Assembly (NCBI GenBank): GCA_030849065.1
Contig: JASAON010001514.1
Span: 1-45,288, forward strand
DNA: 45,288 nucleotides
From: Jaenimonas drosophilae
Lineage: Eukaryota; Euglenozoa; Kinetoplastea; Trypanosomatida; Trypanosomatidae
Direction of reading: 5' to 3'
This document shows, in pieces, positions 8,641 through 18,378 of this stretch (positions within the stretch are counted from its first letter, which is position 1; each line of letters opens with the position of its first letter). The translations under genes and the position numbers were made by a program. Below the pieces are notes generated by a model. The model was not told the DNA's origin and searched no databases. It worked only from the letters and a program-made list of their open reading frames with translations.

Positions 8641-9378
8641 TCACAACGCGTCATTGACGTTCATCCATCCTTCTTGTAGCAGTTGTAGTGCGTCTGGGAG
8701 CACCAAGGGCTGTGATGGGCACACATCTTCATGGAGGTGATGATGGTTTGTGTGTGGTTCCATCAACTCATGCATTGGTTCTGCATCGTCGAGGGAGGAT
8801 GGCGTCGTGGACGACGACGATGAGAATCGCGGCACGGCTTCGCAGAGGTGCGGAGTTGCGGCGGCATGACGGCTTGACGTGGAAGCACACCACGCTGCCG
8901 AAGATGTTGTGTTTGATGATGTTGTTGTAGCAACATCCTCAAGACGTCGTCGTTTGCGGTTGGACTCCACCTCATCCATGGGCGCCAACGTGAATAACGA
9001 TGATGATGATAATGGAGCACACAGATCATCACCATCCCTCACGTTGTTGTTGTTGTTGTGTTCGTGAAGGACATCATCCGCAAAGATCCACGTGACGTTC
9101 CCCGGCAGCACCGACGAATCATCGAGCCTGCCCACCGCCATCAACGGAGGAGGTGTGCAGCTCAGCTTGCGTGGCTCGCCTTGGCTGAGGTTGGTGAGTG
9201 GGGCCAGGAAGCTGCGCTCCGTGGAAGCACGCGATGTACTTCGATGCAACAACGTCAGCGTGTTGGATGTTGCATCTTGAGGATGCCCATCTCTGGGTTG
9301 GGGAATCAGAGCGATGCTGCAGTCACCGTCGTCGAAGAGCGCATCTTCATCACCATCATCGTCACGGAAGACGTGCAT
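8641..9378 (-). CDS. Unknown 245-aa protein with NLS-like and D-box-like motifs
   Basis: No family recognised. The protein is Ser/Thr/Asp-rich and probably mostly disordered. It begins with an acidic stretch (DDDGDEDALFDDGD). A perfect RxxLxxxxN pattern (RSFLAPLTN) lies near residues 55-63, like an APC/C destruction box. A basic cluster NRKRRRLE near 138-145 looks like a nuclear localisation signal. The last 20 residues (LPDALQLLQEGWMNVNDAL) may form a helix. The ATG at 9378 follows a long CAA tract in the leader, and codon use matches neighbouring genes rather than random DNA. Coding status is likely; function is unknown. A short-lived nuclear protein is a guess from the motifs only. Confidence 0.65.
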   Translation of the reverse strand: MHVFRDDDGDEDALFDDGDCSIALIPQPRDGHPQDATSNTLTLLHRSTSRASTERSFLAPLTNLSQGEPRKLSCTPPPLMAVGRLDDSSVLPGNVTWIFADDVLHEHNNNNNVRDGDDLCAPLSSSSLFTLAPMDEVESNRKRRRLEDVATTTSSNTTSSAAWCASTSSRHAAATPHLCEAVPRFSSSSSTTPSSLDDAEPMHELMEPHTNHHHLHEDVCPSQPLVLPDALQLLQEGWMNVNDAL

Positions 9379-9805
9379 TCACAAAGGTGTTGTTGTTGTT
9401 GTTGTTGTTGTTCTGTGGTGAGTATGTCTATGGTCGGCGTCATTGCTTGCAACAACAACGAAAAAAAAAAAAGATGAAGGAAGAATGATGCATGAATGAT
9501 GATCATGGTGTTGCATCAATCACCACACATCATCTGCAGCAGTGCCGCACACAACACAACAACAACAACATGTTGTGTTTTTGCGTATTTCTCGCACATA
9601 CAAAAGAAAGAAGGATGTTTAGGGGCCATCCTTCCTTCACTGGCATCGATATGAGCTACTTGCATAACCCTCCCCCCCTGCCGCACATGTACGTTGTTCT
9701 TGCTGATGCCATGCGTGTGTGTGCGTGCGTGGGTGTGCGTGCGTGTGGTTGTTGTTGTTGTTGCTGATGATGCGGTCATCATCATCTTCATCAACCTACA
9801 CTCTT
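9379..9805. other. Intergenic region, 245-aa protein to coatomer gamma
   Basis: 427 nt without a gene. It has a GTT run at 9388-9412 (CAA in the leader, ending 9 nt before the ATG), an A-rich C/T-equivalent tract at about 9460-9484, AAC repeats at 9556-9570 and GT/GTT repeats at 9715-9763. Confidence 0.65.
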
Positions 9806-12505
9806 CTAGCCAAGCAGTGCCTCGGCCATGCCTTCGCGGAGCTCCTCATCCCCGCCACGCAGTGCGAGATGCAGCGCGACGGAGCTATCGCTCGCCACAA
9901 AGAGCCGTGCCTGTACCATCAGCACCGTCTTGTGTGCGTCTGCCACGGCACCACACATGAAGATGGTGTGTGAGGTGGTCGTGATGCGCTCTGGGAGTGG
10001 CTCGGCGAGGTGCATGCCAAAAAAATCCGCCACCTCTTGCGCCGCAACGCTCAAATTGCGCATCGAGCGCAGTGCGTACGTACCTGACGTCTCCTCTGCG
10101 GCCATGGCGGCCCACTCCTCCTCCATCTTGCTTGAGCTCCACGACGTCATGGGCAACACAAAGTCCGAGACGTGCACGTCAAAGGCCTCCATGTCGTACT
10201 CCTCCACGTCCAAATCATGTGGGGCGTCAGCGCCATCAGCAACATCATCATCCTCCGCAACCTCCATCATGGAAAAACGGAACTTACTCTCGATGCTGCC
10301 GCTCGGATAGTTGTGTGGCACAAATCGCAACACAACGTAGCCAAATTGTGTTTCGCCCGGCTTGATGCGCGCGATGGGGATGGCGAAGAGCGGCTCCGCC
10401 TCCTCCAACTCCTCCGTATTCAGCACCACTGACACGTTGCGGAAGCTCACATCCTCCATCGTGTTCTTCACCTTGAACTGCAACACAAGATGCTCAGCGT
10501 AGATGTGCTTCATGACGGACACCACGTACTCACTGTCCGTCTCCGTGATGGGGAGGGGCTCCACCGTGCGGAGGAGCTCACCAAAGCTGCGAAGCTGCGG
10601 AATCCTGCCCAGCGCATCAACGCCCTGCAGAACGGCGGGTGAGGTGGTGGTGGCGGAGCTCATCATCTTTGCGGCGGAGGTGCTCGTGTGCGCGTGAGAA
10701 CCTCCCGCGTCGGCGGTGGCGGCGGCGGCAACAACGGCATCGGCGGCGGCGTGGAGGTGGTGCATGCCATCCTTCTTGGCCATGCGTGAGGCGGCCATGT
10801 TTCTTGTCAGGCGATGTTGGCGTTGATGAACGGTGCTCGCGACATCATCAATTAAGCTCGTGATGAGGCCATCATCCTTGGCGGCGAAGAGGTTGGCGTA
10901 GAGGCGTGCGCGATCACGTACGTCATCATCTGGATCCCCACAGCAGCGGCGCAGAAGCTGGCGCACCGAGCCCCGCAAGGATGGTGTGCGTGACGCAATC
11001 TTGGCCAAGGTGGTGACGGCCACCGTTCGTACATCCGCCTGCTCCAGTGTGGCGTGGTTGTAAATGTACCGAATGTACTTGCGTGGGTTTGCCGAGTTTG
11101 GCACCTCCTCGCCAAAGAGGCTCAGCACATCCATGGTAATGCGTGGGAACTCACAATCATCAATAAACTCAGCAAGGTGCGCGAGCACAACCTCCTTCGT
11201 GGCGGGATTGGCCGACATGAGCTCCATCATGGTGCGCACCACGGCCTGCTTCAGTGGGCAGCCACCTTCCTCACGAAGAATCTTGAGAAGAAAGACGAGC
11301 AGCGCATCTTCCTTGCCTGGGTGTTGCGCACAACGTGTGCCGAGAGCATGCACGATGATCAGACGAAGCTCCTCCGGGAAATCAACGAGGGTGTTGCTCA
11401 ACGACGTGGAGATCATCCGATCCACCGACTCACTCGTCCCGATGCGCAACACAATGGTGATGGCCAAGGCCGCGATGACGCGGTTTGAGTTCGCCACGGC
11501 GCACTCCACGTCGCGCAGGATGGGCTCGATGGCGGCGCCATGCGCGATGCTGAGTTGGCTCAGTTGGCGCATAATGAAGAATTGGTACACGGACGTGCCG
11601 CTACTGAGCCCGTGGCTCATGGCGAGAATAACTGGTCGCAGCATCTCATCATTGATGCTGCGCAGCGAGCACAAACACCGCATCGCCTCCATCGAGGGGA
11701 GGTAGTCTGTGTGATTCACCATGGACACCACGAAGCCGTAGAGCTCCATGGAGGCACTTAAATCATCCTTCATCATCTCGTGGCACACCTTGATGACCAA
11801 ACACACGGCGAGAGGTGAATAAATCTGACGATTGCGCACCTGCTCCATCAAACGGCTCGCACTCAGGCGATCGTTGCGACGAATGCGGTGCAGCAGTGCG
11901 ATGGCGGCGTACTGCGAACGTCCAAGCCCACGCAGGAGCTCCGACAGCTGCGGAATCCATCGCTTCGCCACGTCTGGATTGGTTTGCGCAATGTGATACC
12001 CACTCACGATGGCGGCGGTTACGACGGCAGGGTTGTTGCTGTTGATGCTCTCGCCAATGAAGCGATCCATCATGGAGTACATGCTTGAATCGAGCACCGC
12101 GTAGAGGGTGCGGATCGCGTTGCTCTTCATGGCATCATCGCCATTCTTGATTTGCGCCATGACGGAGTTGGCGGCGATGAAGCGCTGATCCACCTTGGGG
12201 CCGAGCTCCTTCATGAGGAGGTGCTGCATCCGGCAGAGCTTTGGGTTCTGCGATTGCGCCACCTTCGTGCTCATGAAGAAGATGTCGGAGGCCTCACTCG
12301 TTGTGAGCTCCGCATCCGTGGAGATGAGATAGAGCAGCTGGGTGATGGCCTGGATGCACGCCTCCTCCTTCAGTGGCACATGATCAAAGACACGGCAATC
12401 TTGCAACGCAGTGGCCTTATCCACGTAGGCGAAGGGGAGGCCCTGATCCTCCTCATCTTCTTCATCCTCGTAGATGTAGGGATGCTGCGGACGCTCTTCC
12501 GCCAT
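9806..12505 (-). CDS. Coatomer subunit gamma (gamma-COP)
   Basis: 899 aa from the ATG at 12505 (MAEERPQHPY); an upstream in-frame Met adds only His/Thr and Ser/Lys/Gln-rich leader sequence. Gamma-COP is part of the COPI F-subcomplex that forms Golgi-to-ER vesicles. The N-terminal trunk (about 20-560) is an alpha-solenoid with the gamma-COP pattern: ALQDCRVF, ACIQAITQLLYLI, TTSEASDIFFMSTK, IRTLYAVLDSSMYSMMDRFI, VAKRWIPQLSELL. A low-complexity hinge (Ala/His/Thr-rich, about 590-640) follows. The C-terminal appendage starts at TDSEYVVSVMKHIYAEHLVLQFKV-like sequence and ends with FFGMHL and a final beta platform, matching the family. Length is close to the usual 870-890 aa. AP-complex adaptins were considered but the start and appendage fit gamma-COP. 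Confidence 0.93.
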   Translation of the reverse strand: MAEERPQHPYIYEDEEDEEDQGLPFAYVDKATALQDCRVFDHVPLKEEACIQAITQLLYLISTDAELTTSEASDIFFMSTKVAQSQNPKLCRMQHLLMKELGPKVDQRFIAANSVMAQIKNGDDAMKSNAIRTLYAVLDSSMYSMMDRFIGESINSNNPAVVTAAIVSGYHIAQTNPDVAKRWIPQLSELLRGLGRSQYAAIALLHRIRRNDRLSASRLMEQVRNRQIYSPLAVCLVIKVCHEMMKDDLSASMELYGFVVSMVNHTDYLPSMEAMRCLCSLRSINDEMLRPVILAMSHGLSSGTSVYQFFIMRQLSQLSIAHGAAIEPILRDVECAVANSNRVIAALAITIVLRIGTSESVDRMISTSLSNTLVDFPEELRLIIVHALGTRCAQHPGKEDALLVFLLKILREEGGCPLKQAVVRTMMELMSANPATKEVVLAHLAEFIDDCEFPRITMDVLSLFGEEVPNSANPRKYIRYIYNHATLEQADVRTVAVTTLAKIASRTPSLRGSVRQLLRRCCGDPDDDVRDRARLYANLFAAKDDGLITSLIDDVASTVHQRQHRLTRNMAASRMAKKDGMHHLHAAADAVVAAAATADAGGSHAHTSTSAAKMMSSATTTSPAVLQGVDALGRIPQLRSFGELLRTVEPLPITETDSEYVVSVMKHIYAEHLVLQFKVKNTMEDVSFRNVSVVLNTEELEEAEPLFAIPIARIKPGETQFGYVVLRFVPHNYPSGSIESKFRFSMMEVAEDDDVADGADAPHDLDVEEYDMEAFDVHVSDFVLPMTSWSSSKMEEEWAAMAAEETSGTYALRSMRNLSVAAQEVADFFGMHLAEPLPERITTTSHTIFMCGAVADAHKTVLMVQARLFVASDSSVALHLALRGGDEELREGMAEALLG

Positions 12506-13155
12506 GTTGTTCCTTGATGATGATGTTGTTGTTTGTTGTTGCGTAAGTACGCGTGTGAGATTTGTTCTTGTGTGTTGTTGTTTTTTCTTGGATGAAGAAG
12601 AACGAGTAGCGGTCTTCTCTCTTGTGTGTGTATGTGTGTGTGCGTGTGCGTGTGCTGGACAACTACACGTCAACGGAGCTTCCAGTCGAAGAGCACTTCA
12701 GAAAATACGAAACTTCATATTTTTGAAAAAAAAAAGAGGAAATGATGATGATGATGATGTTGTTGTTGTTGTTGTTGTTGTTCTGAGTCACACGAATGTG
12801 CAGGAGACGGCGATCAGATGTTGTTTGTTGTTGTATGTTCGTATCCCAAAAGAAAGAAAAACACATCAACACCAATCATCGTGCTGATATCAAGCTGCAA
12901 CAGCTTGTGTGTAGGTGAGTATTCTTGTGGTATCACAGATGATCCACCGTCCATCTACATCGTACATCGAGATTTATGCCCCTCGCGACAATGATCATCA
13001 TCATCACCATCATCATGATCATCGTCGTGAGGAGCAACTATAAAAAAACATGTTGTGCAAGCGCACATGAGTTGATGTAGATGAGCCAAAAGCGAAGAAG
13101 AATGGAGCAGGGATGATGAAGATGTTAGATCATCCATCATACATCATCATCATCA
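12506..13155. other. Intergenic region, coatomer gamma to IQ protein
   Basis: 650 nt without a gene. GTT runs at 12518-12541 and 12759-12782, GT at 12624-12644, an A-run at 12726-12735 and GAT/ATC repeats at 12742-12758 and 12987-13025. Nothing resembling an RNA gene was seen. Confidence 0.65.
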
Positions 13156-13620
13156 TCATGATCCTTGGCTCTCTGGGCGGTATTCCTCATTGTAGTAGGC
13201 CGCTGCATTGCGTAAGCCCTGGCTATCTGTGGTGCCGTCGAAGTCAGCGTGGATCGTTGTGCGCATCGATGGTGTTTGGCCCTCGCTTTCATACTCACTA
13301 CGATAAAACGTGGCGGCCTCGCGGAGTTGTGCGCTATCCGTGGTGCCGTTGAGCTGCGTCTGGCGCAGAGATTCCCGGCGGCTCGCTTCATCATCACTGT
13401 TGTAGTAGGCCGCCATCTCACGCAGCCTCTCGCTCTCAGTGGTGCCATCTGCGGAGTTCAGCTGCCGTGAATCATCGGCCACCATGGCATCATCTTGTTG
13501 TTGTTGTTGCTGTTGTTGTTGTTGTGTGCCACCAAAAGACTGACGGGAGGTGGGCTCAGCATGGCTGGAATCGCGCTCGCTGTTGTAGTAGAGCGCATCC
13601 GCCTGGAGCTGCTCACTGGG
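13156..13620 (-). repeat. Degenerate protein-coding repeat array at the 3' end of the IQ gene
   Basis: Four units of about 33-37 codons, each with a GTT(D/E)S-like start (absent in the first), then xLRxxAxYY(N/R)S and an acidic/Ser tail. The best units are DGTTESERLREMAAYYN, NGTTDSAQLREAATFYR and DGTTDSQGLRNAAAYYN. A poly-Gln run separates the first unit from the rest. Confidence 0.8.
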
Positions 13621-16600
13621 CGATTGCTTCATGTTGCTCGGTGGCATGGCATCAACGTCATCATCAACGGGCACCTCTTCTTCTTCTCCTTCTTCTTCTT
13701 CTTCCTCTTCCTGCTGTTGTTCTTCTTCGTTGTCGGCCATGGCAGTAGCATCATCTTCATCATCCCTATTCATGTTGCTCCCCTCCTCCGTCAGCCCATC
13801 TTGCCGGCTTGCGGTGCCGCCCTCGCTCTCATCAACGCGAATCGTGAGGAGCACCTCCGCAGCGATGGTCAGGGCCACACACAAGGCCTCCACGCGATCC
13901 TCATGTTTGCCGTTGGCCTCCCCCAACACCTCGCCTTCCGCATCATCCACCATCATCACCGTCCACGAGTAGCGCACACAAGGTTGTTGTGCGTCATCAT
14001 CATCATTGGCAGATTGCTGAAGCACCTCTTCATGATAGCGCAATGAGATGCCAGGGAGCTCCGCCGCCACGCTCTCGAGGCAGTCGCACAGCGGTGCCAA
14101 TGAAGGCTCTAACTCATCCACGGGAAGGCCACGAACATCATCTATTTGTTCCTCCTCCTCCTCCTCGACGACGGCGTTCTTTGGTGATGATGAGGAAGCT
14201 GATGATGGTGCCGCAAGAAGATGTTGGCGTACCGCGCGCTGGATAATGATGGCGTAGGCATTGAGTGCCTCCGTGGCGCAGCGTTCGTGATGGAAGTAGG
14301 CGCGCGCCAACATTGCCTGATGCACATATCGGCGTGCGGCCATGGCGCGCCACGCGGTTTGAATGGCACGTGCGGCAAAAAAGAGCTTGAAGGGGCTCTC
14401 AGCCAAGGTTATGCCGTCCTCATCCTGCAAACGGCGGCGGCAGAGGTACATGCGGGCCACGCTCTGCATCTTCACGGCCGCCACGGCGCGACGCTCATGT
14501 TGTTGGCGATCCTTGCGGTATTCGCGCACCACCGCCCCACGTTGCGCCGCCTCTCGGCGTGCACGGTAGGCCCGCCACGCCTGCTGCGCTCGGGTGGCGT
14601 AGGCGTGGCGGTCCATCGCCATGAAGCGCAAATATGAAGCGTTGGCGGTGCGCACCCGATGCATGCGCCACGTTGCTTGAATCTTGGTGGCGCAGTACTG
14701 CCGCACCTGGCCCATCTTGGCGATCTCCTCAGCCATGCCTTGCTTGGCGCGGAGAGCGGCAAGAAAGCTGCGATCCTTGAATCGGCGGAACGCACGTTGT
14801 ACGACCAAGGCGGCGTGGTGGCGATGTGCCACCAACGCACGGCGACGTCGGGCCTCCTTCTTGGCCGCCCACATGCGCGCGGCGGATTGAAGGCGCTCAC
14901 AGGCCAACAAAACCTCCTCACGTCTACGTTGAATGGCGCGCTCAATGGCGTGCTTCTCGCGCAACGCCTCGAGCTCATGCGCACCGCGATGCATCAGCAC
15001 TCGCTGGAAGATGAGGCGGCGCACAATCAGCCACTTGGCGTGTGTGGCGCGCATTTCTGCACGGTCTCTGGCACCACGCAACACCCCCATCACCTTTTGG
15101 ATGCAGCGCTCCACGTTTGGCACCTCACTGAGATGGCCGAGCTGCGTGTTGAAGAAGTCCTCCATCGCGCGGAGATAATCCTCAATGGCCTTCTTGCGTC
15201 GCGGGAGCTCATCCGCCACGGCGCGACGCGCCATGCACGCACGCCACCACGTTTGGATGTAAATGATTTGCGGCATCGCCGAGCGCAAGAAGGCCTCGTA
15301 GCGCAAGCGTTGATGCACGCGGCGAATCATGAGCTCGCGACGTGCTTGACGGCAGCGCCACGCATTCTCGATACGTGTGGCGGCGTAAATGGCCTTCTTG
15401 AGTTGTTGTTGTGCGTCGTGGCGGCGCCAACACGTTTGGATCATGGTTGCGGCGGCAATCTCCTTCTCACGCTGCAGCTTGGCGAGGAGCAGGCGTTCGT
15501 GGAGCTCCGCACACTTGCGGCCCCACTCCTCCACGCTCTGCTTCTCGCGAAGATAGCGCTGAATGAGAGTGATTTTGCGTTGCCGCTCACGCTCATCCTT
15601 CAATCGCTGGAGCTCCGCCACCGCCGGCTGCCGTTCCTTCCAGAGGAGGTAGGCGTGATACAACATCATGGCCGCATCCATCTTATCAAGCCACTCCTGC
15701 ACCGCAGCTTGTTTGGCGCGCACAATCTTGCGCATGAGGTGGCATCGCCACATGCGCTGAATCTTGATGGCCGCAGGCTCCTGAATCTCCCGGATCTTAT
15801 CGCGCTGCACCTTTGAAAACCGGAGCAGATCGCGATCCATCCCACGCATGAAGTGAGAAGGGCTGGCGGTATGCCCATCTGCTGCCGTGATGATGGGCGA
15901 TGCGTTGTTGTTGTTGTCTGTGGTGCCACCACTCATCATGTGGGGATTGGTTGTGGATGAGTTCGTGGCTTCGGCCGGTGCTACGTACAAGGATGAACGG
16001 CGGCGATCATTCATGAAGGGTCGTGGTGAGGTACCCGCGGAGTGAAGAGGCGGAAGACGTCCTGTGCCACTGAAGATGCTGCCACTTGCGTCGGGCGCCA
16101 AGCCATCATTCATGTTGTTGTTGTTGTTGTTGGTGCTGGCGTTGCTCATCTTCAAGTAGCCCACAGTTTCCTTGTTGAGCTGCTGATAGCGCTCGAAGGC
16201 AGGTCGTGGGATCTTCGTCACGACGCAACTTCGATGATCAGCTCCATCATCATCCTTGTTGTTGTTGTTGTTGTTGTTATTGTCTTGCCCATGTTGAGCA
16301 GGCGTGCCTTCACGCCACGTACTCCCGCTCGTGGCCTGGCCAGATCCTGTGCGAAGTGAGCTCCCTTCCTCCGTCATGATGGAGCGGCGTTTATCTCCGC
16401 CCGCCAACGACACGGTGCTGCGCCGCCCCCCGGCTGAGATGATGGGTGGCAACGATACACCACCACCACCACGTTGTTGCTCCTTGGCAAGAATGCCATC
16501 AACACTACGAAGATAGGCGCGCAAATCACGTGGCAGCGTGACGGTTGAGCAAATCGCGAGAAGTGCGCTGAGCGGCAAAGCGGGCAAACGGCCAGCGGCA

Positions 16601-17985
16601 GCTGCGGCGTTGGCAAATGGGGTGAGCTCCGAGAGCTCAAACAGCGCACATGGTGCGGCAACGAGCTCACCTTGGGCAAGGAGCTGGAGTTGTGGCGGCA
16701 CCACCTCACTCGCTTCGGCCGGTGCTGGACGATGTTGTGGGGCGGCCAAGCGATTGGCGCAGCGCTTATGCATTGGATGATGTTTGGGGAGATACTTTTG
16801 AGCACAGCCCAGGGCGAGCTTGCAGTGGTACAGCTCCTCCTCAGGGAGGCCGCACCACTCGGCGATGGTGGCAACAAGATGATGTGCCATGACGAGATGC
16901 GATGCCACCATGGAAATTAGCGTGTTGTAGGCCAACCACGCACGTACTTCAGCGGCGGCGGCAGCAGCTTCTTCTGCCGTCGCCGCAGCAGGTGAAGCAG
17001 CAGCGGCTGAAGAGGCAGAGGCAGCGCCGGATGGTGCCTGTGGGCTCGTTGGTGTGTTGGTGTTGGTGTTGGTGTTGTTGTTGTTGTGCGTGGTACCAGG
17101 GAGGGGTGGTGCCTTGCACTTGAGATAGAGCGAGCCGAGCTCAACACAACGCGCAATCGCCTCAACGGCATCATCAAATCGTCCGGCACCCGTGAATATC
17201 ACCGCCATGTTATACAAGATGCCCGTACACATGTTGCCGCTCGAGTGTTTCAGCGCATTCATGAGAGAGGCCAAGGTTGCCGCCTGATCAGGATAGGCTG
17301 CCGAGGATGATGTTGGTGCGCTGACTTGGCTAATGGAGCGTTGATGCACGGCGAGGTTGTTGAGCACCACGCTGCGCAACATACCCTTCAAGGCGGGAAA
17401 ATCGGCAAAGTAGTCGGCCTTCTTCCACGCTGGTGTGGCGATGGATGATGATTGCCGCCGGCGTGCGCTGCTGCTGCCCGGTGATGAACGTGCTCCAACC
17501 TCATCCTCCTTCACCGAGATGTAGCGCATCGCCTCCTTGAAGAAGATCTGCACTTCTTCGCTTGGCTCCGCCGCGGCATCGCGAAAGACGGCCTCGTTGT
17601 TGGCGATGAGCGTCACCTCCTCGGCGTACTCCCACAGGGGCTCCGCAAATTTTCCGAGCTTCGCGGCATTCATGACACGTTGTTGGAGTGAGCGATTGAG
17701 CTCCTTCAGACCTTCGCGTGTATCACCGCGATCGAGGAGCTCTAATCCATTCATGCGCATGCGTTGGAGCTTGGCCTTGATGGGCGGCGGCTTCTTTTCG
17801 GCGCTGCGTGAAGAACCCGGCATCGTTGATTGGCGGCGTTTTCCTGCGCTGCCGCTGCGTCGCAGACCTCCGCTCGCGCCACGTTTGCCGCCGCTCACCG
17901 GGCGTTTGTTGCTGCCGGTGCGGGAGGAGGTGCCTGACGCTACGGTGCCACGCTTGGCACTCGGGCCACGCTGCCTTGGTTGCAT
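13156..17985 (-). CDS. Large multi-IQ-motif protein with C-terminal AYYN repeats
   Basis: 1609 aa. The N-terminus (1-75) is basic Ser/Gly/Arg-rich, followed by a helical region that may hold TPR-like hairpins (about 75-480), then Asn- and Ser-rich linkers. About a dozen IQ-type motifs occur between roughly residues 770 and 1330 (for example IKIQRMWRCHLMRK, TMIQTCWRRH, IIYIQTWWRACMARR, TKIQATWRMHRVR, RAIQTAWRAMAARR), the pattern for calmodulin or light-chain binding. An acidic Glu run follows. The last ~140 residues contain degenerate repeats ending in YYN. No myosin motor or kinase domain is present. By analogy with ASPM-like and flagellar IQ proteins it may be cytoskeletal, but this is inference. 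A very clean splice acceptor (AG at 18047) supports the ATG at 17985. Confidence 0.85.
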   Translation of the reverse strand: MQPRQRGPSAKRGTVASGTSSRTGSNKRPVSGGKRGASGGLRRSGSAGKRRQSTMPGSSRSAEKKPPPIKAKLQRMRMNGLELLDRGDTREGLKELNRSLQQRVMNAAKLGKFAEPLWEYAEEVTLIANNEAVFRDAAAEPSEEVQIFFKEAMRYISVKEDEVGARSSPGSSSARRRQSSSIATPAWKKADYFADFPALKGMLRSVVLNNLAVHQRSISQVSAPTSSSAAYPDQAATLASLMNALKHSSGNMCTGILYNMAVIFTGAGRFDDAVEAIARCVELGSLYLKCKAPPLPGTTHNNNNTNTNTNTPTSPQAPSGAASASSAAAASPAAATAEEAAAAAAEVRAWLAYNTLISMVASHLVMAHHLVATIAEWCGLPEEELYHCKLALGCAQKYLPKHHPMHKRCANRLAAPQHRPAPAEASEVVPPQLQLLAQGELVAAPCALFELSELTPFANAAAAAGRLPALPLSALLAICSTVTLPRDLRAYLRSVDGILAKEQQRGGGGVSLPPIISAGGRRSTVSLAGGDKRRSIMTEEGSSLRTGSGQATSGSTWREGTPAQHGQDNNNNNNNNKDDDGADHRSCVVTKIPRPAFERYQQLNKETVGYLKMSNASTNNNNNNMNDGLAPDASGSIFSGTGRLPPLHSAGTSPRPFMNDRRRSSLYVAPAEATNSSTTNPHMMSGGTTDNNNNASPIITAADGHTASPSHFMRGMDRDLLRFSKVQRDKIREIQEPAAIKIQRMWRCHLMRKIVRAKQAAVQEWLDKMDAAMMLYHAYLLWKERQPAVAELQRLKDERERQRKITLIQRYLREKQSVEEWGRKCAELHERLLLAKLQREKEIAAATMIQTCWRRHDAQQQLKKAIYAATRIENAWRCRQARRELMIRRVHQRLRYEAFLRSAMPQIIYIQTWWRACMARRAVADELPRRKKAIEDYLRAMEDFFNTQLGHLSEVPNVERCIQKVMGVLRGARDRAEMRATHAKWLIVRRLIFQRVLMHRGAHELEALREKHAIERAIQRRREEVLLACERLQSAARMWAAKKEARRRRALVAHRHHAALVVQRAFRRFKDRSFLAALRAKQGMAEEIAKMGQVRQYCATKIQATWRMHRVRTANASYLRFMAMDRHAYATRAQQAWRAYRARREAAQRGAVVREYRKDRQQHERRAVAAVKMQSVARMYLCRRRLQDEDGITLAESPFKLFFAARAIQTAWRAMAARRYVHQAMLARAYFHHERCATEALNAYAIIIQRAVRQHLLAAPSSASSSSPKNAVVEEEEEEQIDDVRGLPVDELEPSLAPLCDCLESVAAELPGISLRYHEEVLQQSANDDDDAQQPCVRYSWTVMMVDDAEGEVLGEANGKHEDRVEALCVALTIAAEVLLTIRVDESEGGTASRQDGLTEEGSNMNRDDEDDATAMADNEEEQQQEEEEEEEGEEEEVPVDDDVDAMPPSNMKQSPSEQLQADALYYNSERDSSHAEPTSRQSFGGTQQQQQQQQQQDDAMVADDSRQLNSADGTTESERLREMAAYYNSDDEASRRESLRQTQLNGTTDSAQLREAATFYRSEYESEGQTPSMRTTIHADFDGTTDSQGLRNAAAYYNEEYRPESQGS

Positions 17986-18046
17986 CCTTCGTTGTTGGTG
18001 TTGTTGTTGTTATGATGGATTGTGTGCGTTTGTGGTACACACAAAA

Positions 18047-18066
18047 CTAAAAAAAAAAGAAAAAGA
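18047..18066 (-). promoter_or_regulatory. Predicted spliced-leader acceptor of the IQ protein gene
   Basis: Minus strand reads CTTTTTCTTTTTTTTTTAG with the AG at 18048-18047; predicted 5'UTR is 61 nt and includes a CAA tract. Confidence 0.65.
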
Positions 18067-18274
18067 CACACACAACCCGTGTACGTGTGTGCTGTTGTTG
18101 TTGTTGTTGTTGTGTGTGCGTTGGCGTACTCTAGTGGAGTCAGATGCTCCACCAAGACACACACAAACAGGCTATATACAAAGCAGCTAAAGAAGAGGAT
18201 GATGAAGTAGATGATGATGATGATGATGGGTACAGACCAACCAACACATACATTTGTGTGTGTGTGTGTGTAGG

Positions 18275-18299
18275 CGTGGATGCTACACAAGCATCCACG
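18275..18299 (-). other. Hairpin in the H4 copy 1 downstream region
   Basis: A perfect 10-bp stem (18275-18284 with 18290-18299) closes a 5-nt loop. It lies about 80 nt beyond the H4 copy 1 stop. It does not match the metazoan histone stem-loop consensus and is not seen after H4 copy 2. Confidence 0.6.
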
Positions 18300-18378
18300 G
18301 CACCAAGACGGGAACTCAGGCAAGAAGAAAAACAAAACGCTTCTATAAAGATAATGCCACTGGAGCACGAAGGCTCTC

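Larger units (their letters stand above)
17986..18378. other. Intergenic region, IQ protein to H4 copy 1
   Basis: 393 nt without a gene. It holds the IQ-gene splice acceptor, GTT at 18094-18112, GAT at 18209-18228, GT at 18255-18271, a 10-bp hairpin at 18275-18299 and a motif shared with the other H4 3'UTR at 18331-18350. Confidence 0.7.

Noticed and set aside
14659..15816. Plus-strand 385-codon Leu/His-rich frame
   Set aside because: Antisense shadow of the IQ-motif region, where Arg/Gln/Ala codons read as Leu/His/Gly on the other strand.
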